This document shows positions 27,126-34,903 of a stretch of 64,000 nt of DNA, in pieces. The stretch comes from Oscillospiraceae bacterium (GTDB lineage Bacteria > Bacillota > Clostridia > Oscillospirales > QAMX01). The notes beneath the pieces were generated by a model, which worked only from the letters and a program-made list of their open reading frames with translations, was not told where the DNA came from and did not search any database. Numbering within the stretch: position 1 is the first letter of the stretch; each line of letters starts with the position of its first letter. The stretch is from the NCBI GenBank assembly GCA_015067825.1, contig SVLQ01000005.1, positions 1 through 64,000 of the forward strand. Direction: 5' to 3'. The translations under genes were made by a program, and so were the position numbers.

Positions 27126-27866
27126 ATGAAAAAATCCAACTGCTATGCCGTGGTTTCCGGCAAAGGCGGAACGGGCAAAACAACCGTTTGCGCGGCATTG
27201 GCGTCGGCATTGTCGATACTCTCGCGCAAGGTGTGCGTGATCGATCTCGATGTGGGGCTGCACAACCTCGATTTGGCGTTGGGTCTGCAGGACCGGGCGC
27301 TTTTTGATCTCGGTGATGTGCTGGCCGGAAGGATTCCGCTCGACGAAGCGCTGCTCACGCGCGGCGATCTGCCGAATCTTGCAATGCTCGCGGCTCCGGC
27401 GGATTATGAATTTCTCGGGGATCCCGATCGGTTTTCGGCATTGGTTGCCGAACTCTGCGGCCGTTTTGACTATTGCCTGATCGATGCGCCGGCGGGGCTG
27501 GGACGCGGGTTTTCGCTGGCGACGATGTGTGCCGGCCGGGCGCTGGTGGTGTCGACGCCGGATACGCCGTGCATGAGCGACTCTGCGGCGGCAGCCGGGG
27601 TGTTGGCCGAAGCCGGGATCGAGGATGTGCGGCTGGTGCTCAACCGTGTGGTCAAGCCGCTGATCCGTCGGAAACGCGCGTTTAATGTGGACGAGGCGAT
27701 GGATTTTGTCGGTCTGCCGCTGGCTGGGATCGTGATGGAGGAACGGGCGGTGACGGCTGCGTTCAACCGCTGCGAACCACTGATGCTCACCAAGGCGAAA
27801 GCGGCCAAGGAATTCACCGAAATTGCCAAGCGGCTGGAAGGGATTCCGGTGCGGCCGAAATTTTAA
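27126..27866 (+). CDS. minD: Septum-site ATPase MinD
   Basis: A 246-residue ParA/MinD family ATPase with the deviant Walker A motif SGKGGTGKTT (11-20), which places division septa by binding the membrane in its ATP form. It ends at GIPVRPKF, the region where typical MinD proteins continue into an amphipathic membrane-targeting helix, so this copy may lack it. No minC or minE lies beside it. It follows PBP2 with a ggagg binding site. Confidence 0.85.
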   Translation: MKKSNCYAVVSGKGGTGKTTVCAALASALSILSRKVCVIDLDVGLHNLDLALGLQDRALFDLGDVLAGRIPLDEALLTRGDLPNLAMLAAPADYEFLGDPDRFSALVAELCGRFDYCLIDAPAGLGRGFSLATMCAGRALVVSTPDTPCMSDSAAAAGVLAEAGIEDVRLVLNRVVKPLIRRKRAFNVDEAMDFVGLPLAGIVMEERAVTAAFNRCEPLMLTKAKAAKEFTEIAKRLEGIPVRPKF

Positions 27867-27898
27867 GAGCCTGCTGCCGTTTTTTTATCAATTTAGTC

Positions 27899-27926
27899 TT
27901 GCAAATTTTCGAAAATATTGTATAAT
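27899..27926 (+). promoter_or_regulatory. Promoter of mgsA
   Basis: TTGCAA, 16-base spacer, TATAAT, about 80 bases before the mgsA start. Confidence 0.65.
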
Positions 27927-28007
27927 AGAATAGGGGCGTTTTTCTTGACCCCGGCTCGCGCAATCCCGCCGAGGCCACCGCAATTCTGGAAGAAATGGAG
28001 TACGAGC

Positions 28008-28412
28008 ATGAATATTGCCCTGATCGCACACGACAAGAAAAAAGAGTTGATGGTCCAGATCTGTATCGCCTACTGCGGTATTCTGTCGAAGCACAGTATC
28101 TTTGCGACGGAAACCACCGGTAAGCTCGTGGCGGAAGCCACCGGTCTGAAGGTGCATCGTTTTCTGTCCGGCGCGCAGGGCGGCGATCAGCAGATCGGTG
28201 CGCGTATCGTCTATGACGAGATCGACCTTGTGCTCTTCTTCCGCGATCCGCTGACGCCGGGCATCAATGAACCGGATGTCCATGAACTGATCCGCCTCTG
28301 CGACCTGCACAACGTCCCGATCGCAACCAACGTCGCCACCGCTGAAGTGCTGATTCTCGGCTTGAGCCGCGGCGATCTGGATTGGCGCGATATCATCAAC
28401 CCCAAACACTGA
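28008..28412 (+). CDS. mgsA: Methylglyoxal synthase
   Basis: A 134-residue enzyme converting dihydroxyacetone phosphate to methylglyoxal and phosphate, a bypass of lower glycolysis when phosphate is short. Catalytic elements are present: ALIAHD (His 8), the GGDQQIGAR loop with Asp 60, and FFRDPLTP (Asp 80). Length matches the family (130-150). The start [12 protein letters not shown] is preferred to the track start, which lies in the promoter. The location after the mre/min genes is typical for Clostridia. Confidence 0.95.
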   Translation: MNIALIAHDKKKELMVQICIAYCGILSKHSIFATETTGKLVAEATGLKVHRFLSGAQGGDQQIGARIVYDEIDLVLFFRDPLTPGINEPDVHELIRLCDLHNVPIATNVATAEVLILGLSRGDLDWRDIINPKH

Positions 28413-28452
28413 AAATATTTCGCATTCCGCAGAAAAAGTTGTGGGAAAAGTA

Positions 28453-28480
28453 TTGACTTTTTTTCAAAGTGTGCTATAAT
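28453..28480 (+). promoter_or_regulatory. Promoter of the rpmG-secE-nusG-rpl operon
   Basis: TTGACT, 16-base spacer, TATAAT, followed by about 75 bases of leader. Confidence 0.8.
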
Positions 28481-28558
28481 AATAGTACCTATGAAAGAAG
28501 GTCTTATTTTTTTGGCCTTTTTTAGGGAGGCAAAACTTTAAGGAGGTGCCGTTAGAAG

Positions 28559-28708
28559 ATGAGAGTCAGAATCACTCTCGCCTGCACGGAGTGCAAACAG
28601 CGAAACTATGACACGATGAAAAACAAAAAGCATACCCCTGACCGGCTTGAGCGGAACAAATACTGCAGATTCTGCCGCAAGCATACCCTGCACAGAGAGA
28701 CGAAGTAA
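28559..28708 (+). CDS. rpmG: Ribosomal protein L33
   Basis: A 49-residue basic protein too short for the ORF track. It starts [12 protein letters not shown] and has two CxxC pairs (CTEC at 9-12 and CRFC near 36-39), so it is the zinc-binding form. The binding site aaggaggtg lies upstream. It stands in the usual rpmG-secE-nusG order. Confidence 0.95.
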   Translation: MRVRITLACTECKQRNYDTMKNKKHTPDRLERNKYCRFCRKHTLHRETK

Positions 28709-28744
28709 TCGTCTTCCTGCTATGAAAAAGAAAGGGTGAAGAAA

Positions 28745-29038
28745 GTGGCGGATCACAAAACGGACAAGCTGGAAGCTGCTGAACTGAAAAAGAACAGCGG
28801 CAAAAACGCTCCCGAAAAAGAGAAGAAACCCGGTTTCTTCAAGCGCATCGGTGCGCGTTTCAAGAAGTGGTTCAAAGAGCTGAAGAGCGAAGCGAAAAAA
28901 GTTTCTTGGCCGACCTTTAAGCAGGTCGTCAACAACTCGCTGGTTGTTTTGGCTGTCGTCGTTATCATCGGCGCGGTCATCATGCTGGCTGACGTCGCTT
29001 TCAGAAACAGCCTCGATCTGTTCATCAGCCTATTTTAG
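28745..29038 (+). CDS. secE: Preprotein translocase subunit SecE
   Basis: A 97-residue protein that stabilises the SecY channel. A charged N-terminal tail precedes the conserved ELKKVxWPT-like segment (KSEAKKVSWPTFKQV) and one transmembrane helix (VVLAVVVIIGAVIMLAD). The start is probably GTG at 28745, six bases after aaagggtg; the track start at 28736 overlaps that site. Confidence 0.93.
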   Translation: MADHKTDKLEAAELKKNSGKNAPEKEKKPGFFKRIGARFKKWFKELKSEAKKVSWPTFKQVVNNSLVVLAVVVIIGAVIMLADVAFRNSLDLFISLF

Positions 29039-29069
29039 CGCTTAACTGCTGAACAAAAGGAGTACCTTC

Positions 29070-29612
29070 ATGTCGGAAGAAGCCAAGTGGTATGTAATTC
29101 ACACCTATTCGGGTTACGAAAATAAGGTGGCCAAGACAATTGAAAAGACCGTTGAGAACCGTCATCTGGAAGAACTCTTCCCGGATATCATGATTCCGAC
29201 GGAAAAAGTCACCGAGACCCATGAGAGCAAGGACGGAACGAAAACCGAGGTTCAGGTCGAACGCAAGACTTACCCGGGCTACGTGCTTGTGAAAATGGTG
29301 ATGAATGACGAAACATGGCATGTCGTGCGCAATGTGCGCGGCGTGACGAGTTTTGTCGGCCCCGGCTCGAAACCGGTTCCGCTGTCGGAAGCGGAAGTTG
29401 CCAAGCTCTGCGGCGTCGAACGCGTCGAAGTTGCCCCGCCGGCCTACGGTGTGGGGGATACCGTGCGTATCTGCGACGGTATGCTGGAAGGCTTCCTCGG
29501 AACGGTGGAAACTGTTGCCGCCGACAATACAACTGTGCGCGTGAAGGTCATGATGTTTGGCCGAGAACAGGTTGTCGAACTCGACACTGACCAAGTCGAG
29601 CTGGATGCATAA
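29070..29612 (+). CDS. nusG: Transcription antitermination factor NusG
   Basis: A 180-residue RNA polymerase-binding factor. The N-terminal NGN domain begins AKWYVIHTYSGYENKVAK and has the PGYVLVKM strand; the C-terminal KOW domain starts at YGVGDTVRICDGMLEGFLG. Start with aaggag. Expected position between secE and rplK. Confidence 0.96.
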   Translation: MSEEAKWYVIHTYSGYENKVAKTIEKTVENRHLEELFPDIMIPTEKVTETHESKDGTKTEVQVERKTYPGYVLVKMVMNDETWHVVRNVRGVTSFVGPGSKPVPLSEAEVAKLCGVERVEVAPPAYGVGDTVRICDGMLEGFLGTVETVAADNTTVRVKVMMFGREQVVELDTDQVELDA

Positions 29613-29672
29613 TTGCGTCCAAATACCACAGCAAATTTTGTTTTTTAGATTGTTAGGAGGTTTCGCAATACC

Positions 29673-30098
29673 ATGGCGCAGAAAGTAACAGCTGTTATCA
29701 AATTCCAGATCAACGCCGGCAAAGCGGTCGCAGGTCCTCCGGTCGGCCCTGCCCTGGCCCCGCACGGTGTCAGTCTGCCGAGCTTTGTCAAGGAATTCAA
29801 CGAACGCACGAAGAATGACGTCGGCTTCAAAATCCCGGTCGTCGTAACGGTTTATGCTGACCGTTCCTTTACCTTTATCACCAAGTCGCCCCCGGCCGCC
29901 GCGCTGATCAAGAAGGCGTGCAACATCGAAAGCGGCTCCGGCGTTCCGAACAAGACGAAGGTCGCGACCATCAGCAAGGAAGATATCCGCAAGATCGCGG
30001 AAACGAAGATGAAGGACCTGAACGCCAAGGACATCGAAGGCGCTATGAGCATGATCGCGGGTACTTGCCGCAGCATGGGCGTCGTCGTCAAAGACTAA
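29673..30098 (+). CDS. rplK: Ribosomal protein L11
   Basis: A 141-residue protein of the GTPase-associated stalk base. It begins [18 protein letters not shown] and has the conserved [12 protein letters not shown] segment and the C-terminal rRNA-binding domain ([10 protein letters not shown]). Binding site ttaggagg. Confidence 0.97.
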   Translation: MAQKVTAVIKFQINAGKAVAGPPVGPALAPHGVSLPSFVKEFNERTKNDVGFKIPVVVTVYADRSFTFITKSPPAAALIKKACNIESGSGVPNKTKVATISKEDIRKIAETKMKDLNAKDIEGAMSMIAGTCRSMGVVVKD

Positions 30099-30119
30099 TT
30101 TGATAGAGGCTTTTGGAAA

Positions 30120-30195
30120 AAAGCTCTCCTGATATGATGCGGGACAAGGTTGTCCCTGCGGTGGGAGGATTATTCCGAAGTACCACTTTGAGGAG
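30120..30195 (+). promoter_or_regulatory. Possible L1-binding leader before rplA
   Basis: A stem GCGGGACAA / TTGTCCCTGC is followed by GTGGGAGG...TACCAC, in which GTGG can pair with CCAC and enclose an asymmetric loop. This resembles the L1 mRNA target found between rplK and rplA in other Bacillota. The match is by eye only. Confidence 0.4.
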
Positions 30196-30204
30196 GAAAC
30201 AAAA

Positions 30205-30906
30205 GTGCACAGAGGCAAAAAATACCTTGATAGCGTAAAAGCTTATGATAAGCAGACTCAGTTCGAACCGGCCGAAGCGCTGAATCTCGTGATCCAGAAC
30301 GCGAAGGCTAAGTTCGACGAAACCGTCGAGCTCCACATCCGTTTGGGTGTTGACTCGCGTCACGCCGACCAGCAGGTCCGCGGTGCGGTCGTTCTGCCGC
30401 ACGGTACGGGCAAAAAGGTCCGCGTCCTCGTTTTCGCCCGCGACGCCAAGGCCGCCGAAGCTCTCGAAGCCGGTGCCGATATCGTCGGTGCGGAAGACAT
30501 TGTCCAGAGAATCCAGAAAGAAAACTTCTTCGACTTCGACGCCGTCGTCGCGACCCCGGATATGATGGGTGTCGTCGGCCGCATCGGTCGAATCCTCGGC
30601 CCCAAGGGTCTCATGCCGAACCCGAAGGCCGGCACGGTCACGCCGAACGTTGCGCAGGCCGTTAAGGATCTGAAAGCCGGTAAGATCGAATACCGTCTCG
30701 ACAGAACCAACATCATCCACTGCCCGATCGGCAAGGTTTCCTTCGGCGTCGAAAAGCTGACCGAAAACCTGCTGACGCTGACCAACGCTGTCGTCCGTGC
30801 GAAGCCGGCCGCTGCGAAGGGCCAGTACATCCGCTCCTGTGTCGCTACCTCGACCATGGGCCCTGGTGTCAAGATCAGCACCGCCCGTGTTTCCGAGCTC
30901 AACTAA
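30205..30906 (+). CDS. rplA: Ribosomal protein L1
   Basis: A 233-residue protein that forms the L1 stalk and releases E-site tRNA; it may also repress its own operon. Typical elements are [13 protein letters not shown] at the start, [15 protein letters not shown] and [15 protein letters not shown]. The start is GTG with tgaggaggaaac upstream. Confidence 0.97.
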   Translation: MHRGKKYLDSVKAYDKQTQFEPAEALNLVIQNAKAKFDETVELHIRLGVDSRHADQQVRGAVVLPHGTGKKVRVLVFARDAKAAEALEAGADIVGAEDIVQRIQKENFFDFDAVVATPDMMGVVGRIGRILGPKGLMPNPKAGTVTPNVAQAVKDLKAGKIEYRLDRTNIIHCPIGKVSFGVEKLTENLLTLTNAVVRAKPAAAKGQYIRSCVATSTMGPGVKISTARVSELN

Positions 30907-30924
30907 CACAGAGCAGAACCTTTT

Positions 30925-31090
30925 GATTATCTGCGGTAAACGCCGCTGATAATAAATCCAAAAAGCCTTTTCCAAAGACAGCAGGTCGCCCCAGTGGTGT
31001 AAACGGAACCTGCCGAGGAGAGTAGGGTTATTTTTGACCTGACAGCTCCTCGTGTGTCTTCGGACAAACGAGGAGCTTTCTTCATAGAAT
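30925..31090 (+). promoter_or_regulatory. Ribosomal protein L10 leader
   Basis: The segment AAAGACAGCAGGT...ACCTGCCGAGGAGAG is the conserved part of the L10 (RplJ-RplL) autoregulatory leader. It is followed by a terminator stem AGCTCCTCGT / ACGAGGAGCT and TTTCTTC (31046-31084), consistent with attenuation by the L10(L12) complex. Confidence 0.85.
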
Positions 31091-31135
31091 TCTTTTTCGA
31101 AAAGGCTTTCATCTACTATTACGGAGGTGAAAACT

Positions 31136-31672
31136 ATGCCCACCAACAAAGTCTTGGCTGAAAAGCAGGCAGTCGTTGACGCTCTGACCGAGCGCCTCCA
31201 GAACGCTCAGGCCGGTGTTCTCTGTGAATACAAGGGTATCACCGTCGAAGCGGATACTGCTCTGCGCCGTGAACTGCGCGAAGCCGGTGTCACCTACACC
31301 GTCGTCAAGAACACGCTTCTGCGCCGCGCGGCCAACAACTGCGGCTACGGCGAGCTGGATTCCGTCCTGCACGGTACCACCGCTCTGGCGACCTCGGATT
31401 CCGATCTGACCGCCCCGGCCCGCATCATTGCTGAGTACGTCAAAAAGTCCAAGTCGCAGTTTGCGATCAAGGCCGGTATCCTGGAAGGTAAGGTCATTGA
31501 CATCGCAACGGTCGAAAAGCTGGCGACGCTGCCCAATCGTGAAACGCTTCTGTCCATGCTCCTTTCGGCCCTCACCGGCAACCTGCGCGGTCTCGCCGTC
31601 GCCATCAACGCGATCGTCGAGAAGGAAAACGGCGGCCCTGTCGAATCCGAAGAGGCCCCGGCCAACGAGTAA
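31136..31672 (+). CDS. rplJ: Ribosomal protein L10
   Basis: A 178-residue stalk protein that carries L7/L12 on its C-terminal helix. The N-terminus MPTNKVLAEKQAVVDAL and the central TVVKNTLLRRA are characteristic. The ATG at 31136 follows acggaggtgaaa; the track start at 31127 is inside that site. Confidence 0.96.
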   Translation: MPTNKVLAEKQAVVDALTERLQNAQAGVLCEYKGITVEADTALRRELREAGVTYTVVKNTLLRRAANNCGYGELDSVLHGTTALATSDSDLTAPARIIAEYVKKSKSQFAIKAGILEGKVIDIATVEKLATLPNRETLLSMLLSALTGNLRGLAVAINAIVEKENGGPVESEEAPANE

Positions 31673-31718
31673 TTTACTCGAACTAACTTTAATTCATCAT
31701 TAATGGAGGAAAAACAAA

Positions 31719-32093
31719 ATGGCTAGCGAAAAAATCACTGCTATTATCGACGCCGTTAAGGCTCTGACTGTTCTTGAACTCTCCGATCTGGTTAAGGCCA
31801 TCGAAGAAGAATTTGGTGTTACCGCCGCTGCTCCGGTCGCCGTTATGGGCGTCGCCGCTGCTGCTCCGGCCGAAGAAGAAAAGACCGAGTTCACCCCGGT
31901 TCTCGCCGATTTCGGCGCGAAGAAGCTGGATGTCATCAAGGTCATCCGCGAAATCACTGGTCTTGGCCTCAAGGAAGCCAAAGAGTTCGTCGAAAGCTGC
32001 CCGAAGCCGGTTAAGGAAAACGTCTCCAAGGACGAAGCCGAATCCGTCAAGGCCAAGCTGGAAGCTGCTGGCGCGAAAGTCGAAATCAAGTAA
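31719..32093 (+). CDS. rplL: Ribosomal protein L7/L12
   Basis: A 124-residue stalk protein that recruits translation factors. It has the N-terminal dimerisation domain, an Ala-rich hinge and the C-terminal domain [25 protein letters not shown]. Binding site atggaggaaa. A strong terminator follows, so rpoB is not in this operon. Confidence 0.97.
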   Translation: MASEKITAIIDAVKALTVLELSDLVKAIEEEFGVTAAAPVAVMGVAAAAPAEEEKTEFTPVLADFGAKKLDVIKVIREITGLGLKEAKEFVESCPKPVKENVSKDEAESVKAKLEAAGAKVEIK

Positions 32094-32124
32094 GTTTTCA
32101 TACTTATCTGACAGACAAAGATCT

Positions 32125-32160
32125 GCCGGGAAAAGCAAAGTTGCTTTTCCCGGCTTTTTC
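32125..32160 (+). terminator. Terminator after rplL
   Basis: GCCGGGAAAAGCAA / TTGCTTTTCCCGGC stem (loop AG) followed by TTTTTC. Confidence 0.92.
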
Positions 32161-32303
32161 TTTTGCCCGAAGTTGTGACTGATTTTGCGCTCGTCCTGCG
32201 GTATTATTGCTTTTATGGCGATCACAGTATATTTTTTGCTGCGAATGCACATAATGGATGCAAGAACAAAACCGTGCAAACGCGCGGAAACGGGGGACAA
32301 TGC

Positions 32304-34634
32304 ATGAAAGCTTGTATACTTGCCGGCGGCGAAGGTCGGCGCCTGCGGCCGCTGACCTCGCATATGCCAAAACCGCTGGTTCCGATTTTGGGTAAACCGG
32401 TCATCGTGCGGATCATCGAGCAGCTGCGCGCACATGCGGTTACCGATATGGCTGTGACGATGATGTACCTGCCGGAGATGATCCGGGCGGAATTGCAGGA
32501 TGGCAGCGAATGGGGTGCTAACCTGCATTATTTTGAAGAAAAGCACCCGCTCGGCACGGCCGGCGGTGTGCGCGCGTGCAAAGATTTTCTTGCCGGCGAC
32601 GATTTTATCGTCATCAGCGGCGATGCGGTCTGTGATTTTGACCTATCCGAGGCGTTCCGGTTTCACCGCGAGCATCATGCCGACGCGACAATCATTCTGA
32701 CACGGCAGGATAATCCTTTGGAGTATGGTTTGGTGCAGACGGATCGCGACGGGCAAATTTTACGTTTTACCGAAAAACCAGCATGGGGCGAGGTGTTCAC
32801 CGATGTGGTCAACACCGGGATCTACATTCTCTCGCCACACATTCTAGACGAGATCCCCTCCGATCAGCCCTACGATTTCTCCAAGGACCTCTTCCCAAAG
32901 CTGCTTGCACGCGGCGCAAGACTGATGGGCTGTGAACTCCGCGGCTATTGGTGCGATATCGGCGATACGGCGGCGTATTTGCGCTGCTCGCTGGATGCTC
33001 TGCAAGGGACAGTACAACTGTCACCTCCGGAAAGCGTAGAAACGGTTGAGGGTGTGACAAAACCGCGCAATATGCTGCTCACGGAGGGTGCGGTGCTCAA
33101 AGCACCGGTTCAGATAGAACCCGGTGCGGTCATTATGCCGGGGGCACAGATCGGGCCGAATGTTTGGCTGGGATCACAGAGCTATGTCGGCGAAAATGCC
33201 GTCGTCACCGACTCGGTGATTTCCGGCACGTTGGCCGCACAATGCGAGGCTGAAGGTGCCGTTATCGGCCCGGGCAGCTATATCGGCAGCGGAACGGTAC
33301 TTTGCCGCAATGCGGTGATTGGCAGCGGTGTGCGCATCGGAGATCATTGCTTTATCGGCGGTGGTGTGCGCGTGTATCCCGATATTCGCGTGGCTGACGG
33401 CGCGGTTGTGCGCTCCACGCTGACTGCGGGCGAGGGGACGCGGGTGGTTTTTGAGGATGGTGCGGTAACCGGCGTGTTCGGCAGCGGCCTGACGGCCGAA
33501 GCGGCGTCCGCGTTGGGGGCAGCCTGTGCAGAAATTGTGCCGTCGGCTCGGGTGGCTTTGGGGGCGACCGGTGGTGCCGATGCGCAGAGCCTTGCTCAGT
33601 CGCTGCTGGGCGGCCTGACGGCGGCCGGATGCAGCGTGTACACGCACGATGCGGCCTTTGCAGCCGGTGCGGCGGCGATGACGCATTTGCTGAAGGTGCC
33701 GCTGTCGGTGTTTGTGGACAGCGCAGACGAACTGGCAATCCGACTGTACGGTGCTGACGGAACAACACTGTCGACCTCGCTCCAACGCAAGATCGAAGGG
33801 ATTGTTGCCCGCGGAGAACTGCGGCGGGTTCCGTCGCCGGCAGCCGGCCGACAGCTGCCGGTCAGTGGGGTTCGCGATCTGTTTGCGGCTGCGGCCGGTG
33901 CGGCACATGCGCCGCGCAAGCTGCAGGTCGCTGTGCATGGCCATCACCCGGCGGCCATGGCGTTGGCGGCGGCATTGGTTGCGGCCGGCTTTTCGGTTCC
34001 GACCCAGCCGGCGCTCTATTTTGAGGGTCTGACCGTTTCAATCTCGCGCGATGGTTTCCACTTTTCCGTGGCCGATACGCAATGTCGGCTCGACTGCCGC
34101 GAAACAGAAGCGCTTGTTTTGCTGGCGGCAATGCAGGAACACAGCGGCCGCGCGATCGCAATCGTCTCTGATGCACCGGAGGTGTATGAAAAAATGGCCG
34201 TCGAATACGGCGCGAAGATTCTGCGTTTGGGGCGCGATAAGGGTGCGGAGGAAGCATATGCGGCTCAGCACTTTACGCAAAATGCCGTCGCCGGTGCGGT
34301 TTCGCTGCTGTGCTTTCTGGATGCGCGCGGTACAACGCTTTCGGCGTTGCGGCAATTGCTGCCGACCTTCGGCACCCATACCGAGTCGGTCGACTGTTCG
34401 TGTGAGCGCGGTACACTGATGCGGCGGTTGGCGGAGGAATGCGGTGCATGTGCCGGGGATCGCGGACGCGGTCTTTGTTTCCGGTTTGAACAGGGGACAG
34501 TACGTGTGCAGCCGAGTGCGGCCAGGCAGGCACTGAAAATCTTTGCGGAGGGTGCATCCGAAGAAATTGCCCGGGAATTGGCGGCGGATGTGCGTACGAT
34601 TGCAGAGCGAATTGGGCGGGAATCGACAGACTGA
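32304..34634 (+). CDS. NDP-sugar pyrophosphorylase fused to a mutase-like region
   Basis: A 776-residue protein. Residues 1-235 form a nucleotidyltransferase domain (LAGGEGRRLRPLT signature, PKPLVPILGKPV, ISGDAVCDFDL). Residues about 250-390 are a left-handed beta-helix with hexapeptide repeats (IGPGSYIGSGTVLCRNAVIGSG). The remaining 380 residues resemble the phosphomannomutase/phosphoglucomutase fold but lack an evident phosphoserine loop, so the mutase may be degenerate or serve another role. Proteins of this plan are usually annotated mannose-1-phosphate guanylyltransferase. It probably makes a GDP- or NDP-sugar for envelope glycans. The start MKACILAGG is chosen because the track ORF runs through the intergenic region. 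Confidence 0.8.
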   Translation: MKACILAGGEGRRLRPLTSHMPKPLVPILGKPVIVRIIEQLRAHAVTDMAVTMMYLPEMIRAELQDGSEWGANLHYFEEKHPLGTAGGVRACKDFLAGDDFIVISGDAVCDFDLSEAFRFHREHHADATIILTRQDNPLEYGLVQTDRDGQILRFTEKPAWGEVFTDVVNTGIYILSPHILDEIPSDQPYDFSKDLFPKLLARGARLMGCELRGYWCDIGDTAAYLRCSLDALQGTVQLSPPESVETVEGVTKPRNMLLTEGAVLKAPVQIEPGAVIMPGAQIGPNVWLGSQSYVGENAVVTDSVISGTLAAQCEAEGAVIGPGSYIGSGTVLCRNAVIGSGVRIGDHCFIGGGVRVYPDIRVADGAVVRSTLTAGEGTRVVFEDGAVTGVFGSGLTAEAASALGAACAEIVPSARVALGATGGADAQSLAQSLLGGLTAAGCSVYTHDAAFAAGAAAMTHLLKVPLSVFVDSADELAIRLYGADGTTLSTSLQRKIEGIVARGELRRVPSPAAGRQLPVSGVRDLFAAAAGAAHAPRKLQVAVHGHHPAAMALAAALVAAGFSVPTQPALYFEGLTVSISRDGFHFSVADTQCRLDCRETEALVLLAAMQEHSGRAIAIVSDAPEVYEKMAVEYGAKILRLGRDKGAEEAYAAQHFTQNAVAGAVSLLCFLDARGTTLSALRQLLPTFGTHTESVDCSCERGTLMRRLAEECGACAGDRGRGLCFRFEQGTVRVQPSAARQALKIFAEGASEEIARELAADVRTIAERIGRESTD

Positions 34635-34637
34635 TAC

Positions 34638-34666
34638 TTTACAAAAACCGCAATTTATGGTATAAT
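34638..34666 (+). promoter_or_regulatory. Promoter of the RNase J gene
   Basis: TTTACA, 17-base spacer, TATAAT. The expected transcript would have an untranslated leader of about 230 bases. Confidence 0.7.
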
Positions 34667-34682
34667 TATCAAGATCATTATG

Positions 34683-34721
34683 CTGTATGTGAGGTATGGC
34701 GCGGCCATATCTCACATACAG
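34683..34721 (+). other. Long hairpin near the 5' end of the RNase J mRNA
   Basis: CTGTATGTGAGGTATGGC pairs with GCCATATCTCACATACAG (18 pairs, one of them G-U) around a three-base loop. It begins some ten bases from the predicted transcription start and has no T run, so it is not a terminator. A hairpin at the 5' end would hinder 5' exonucleases, among them RNase J itself. Confidence 0.8.
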
Positions 34722-34903
34722 ATAAGAGAAACGCCGAAAGGCACGGATTACATAGCGCTCCCTGCGACGGGCGAGGCGGAGTCGTCGGTCGGATCGGAGG
34801 CAGTCTTTTTACCGATATGGGCATGTTTGCCCTTTCTTTTGTCGCGCTTTTTTGCGTTTTTTATGTGATCGATCTTTTATCAATACAGCAAACAGGAGAA
34901 TTT

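Noticed and set aside
34683-34721. Hairpin as a terminator of the nucleotidyltransferase gene
   Set aside because: It lies after the rnj promoter and has no T run; it is inside the leader, not at the end of the upstream gene.
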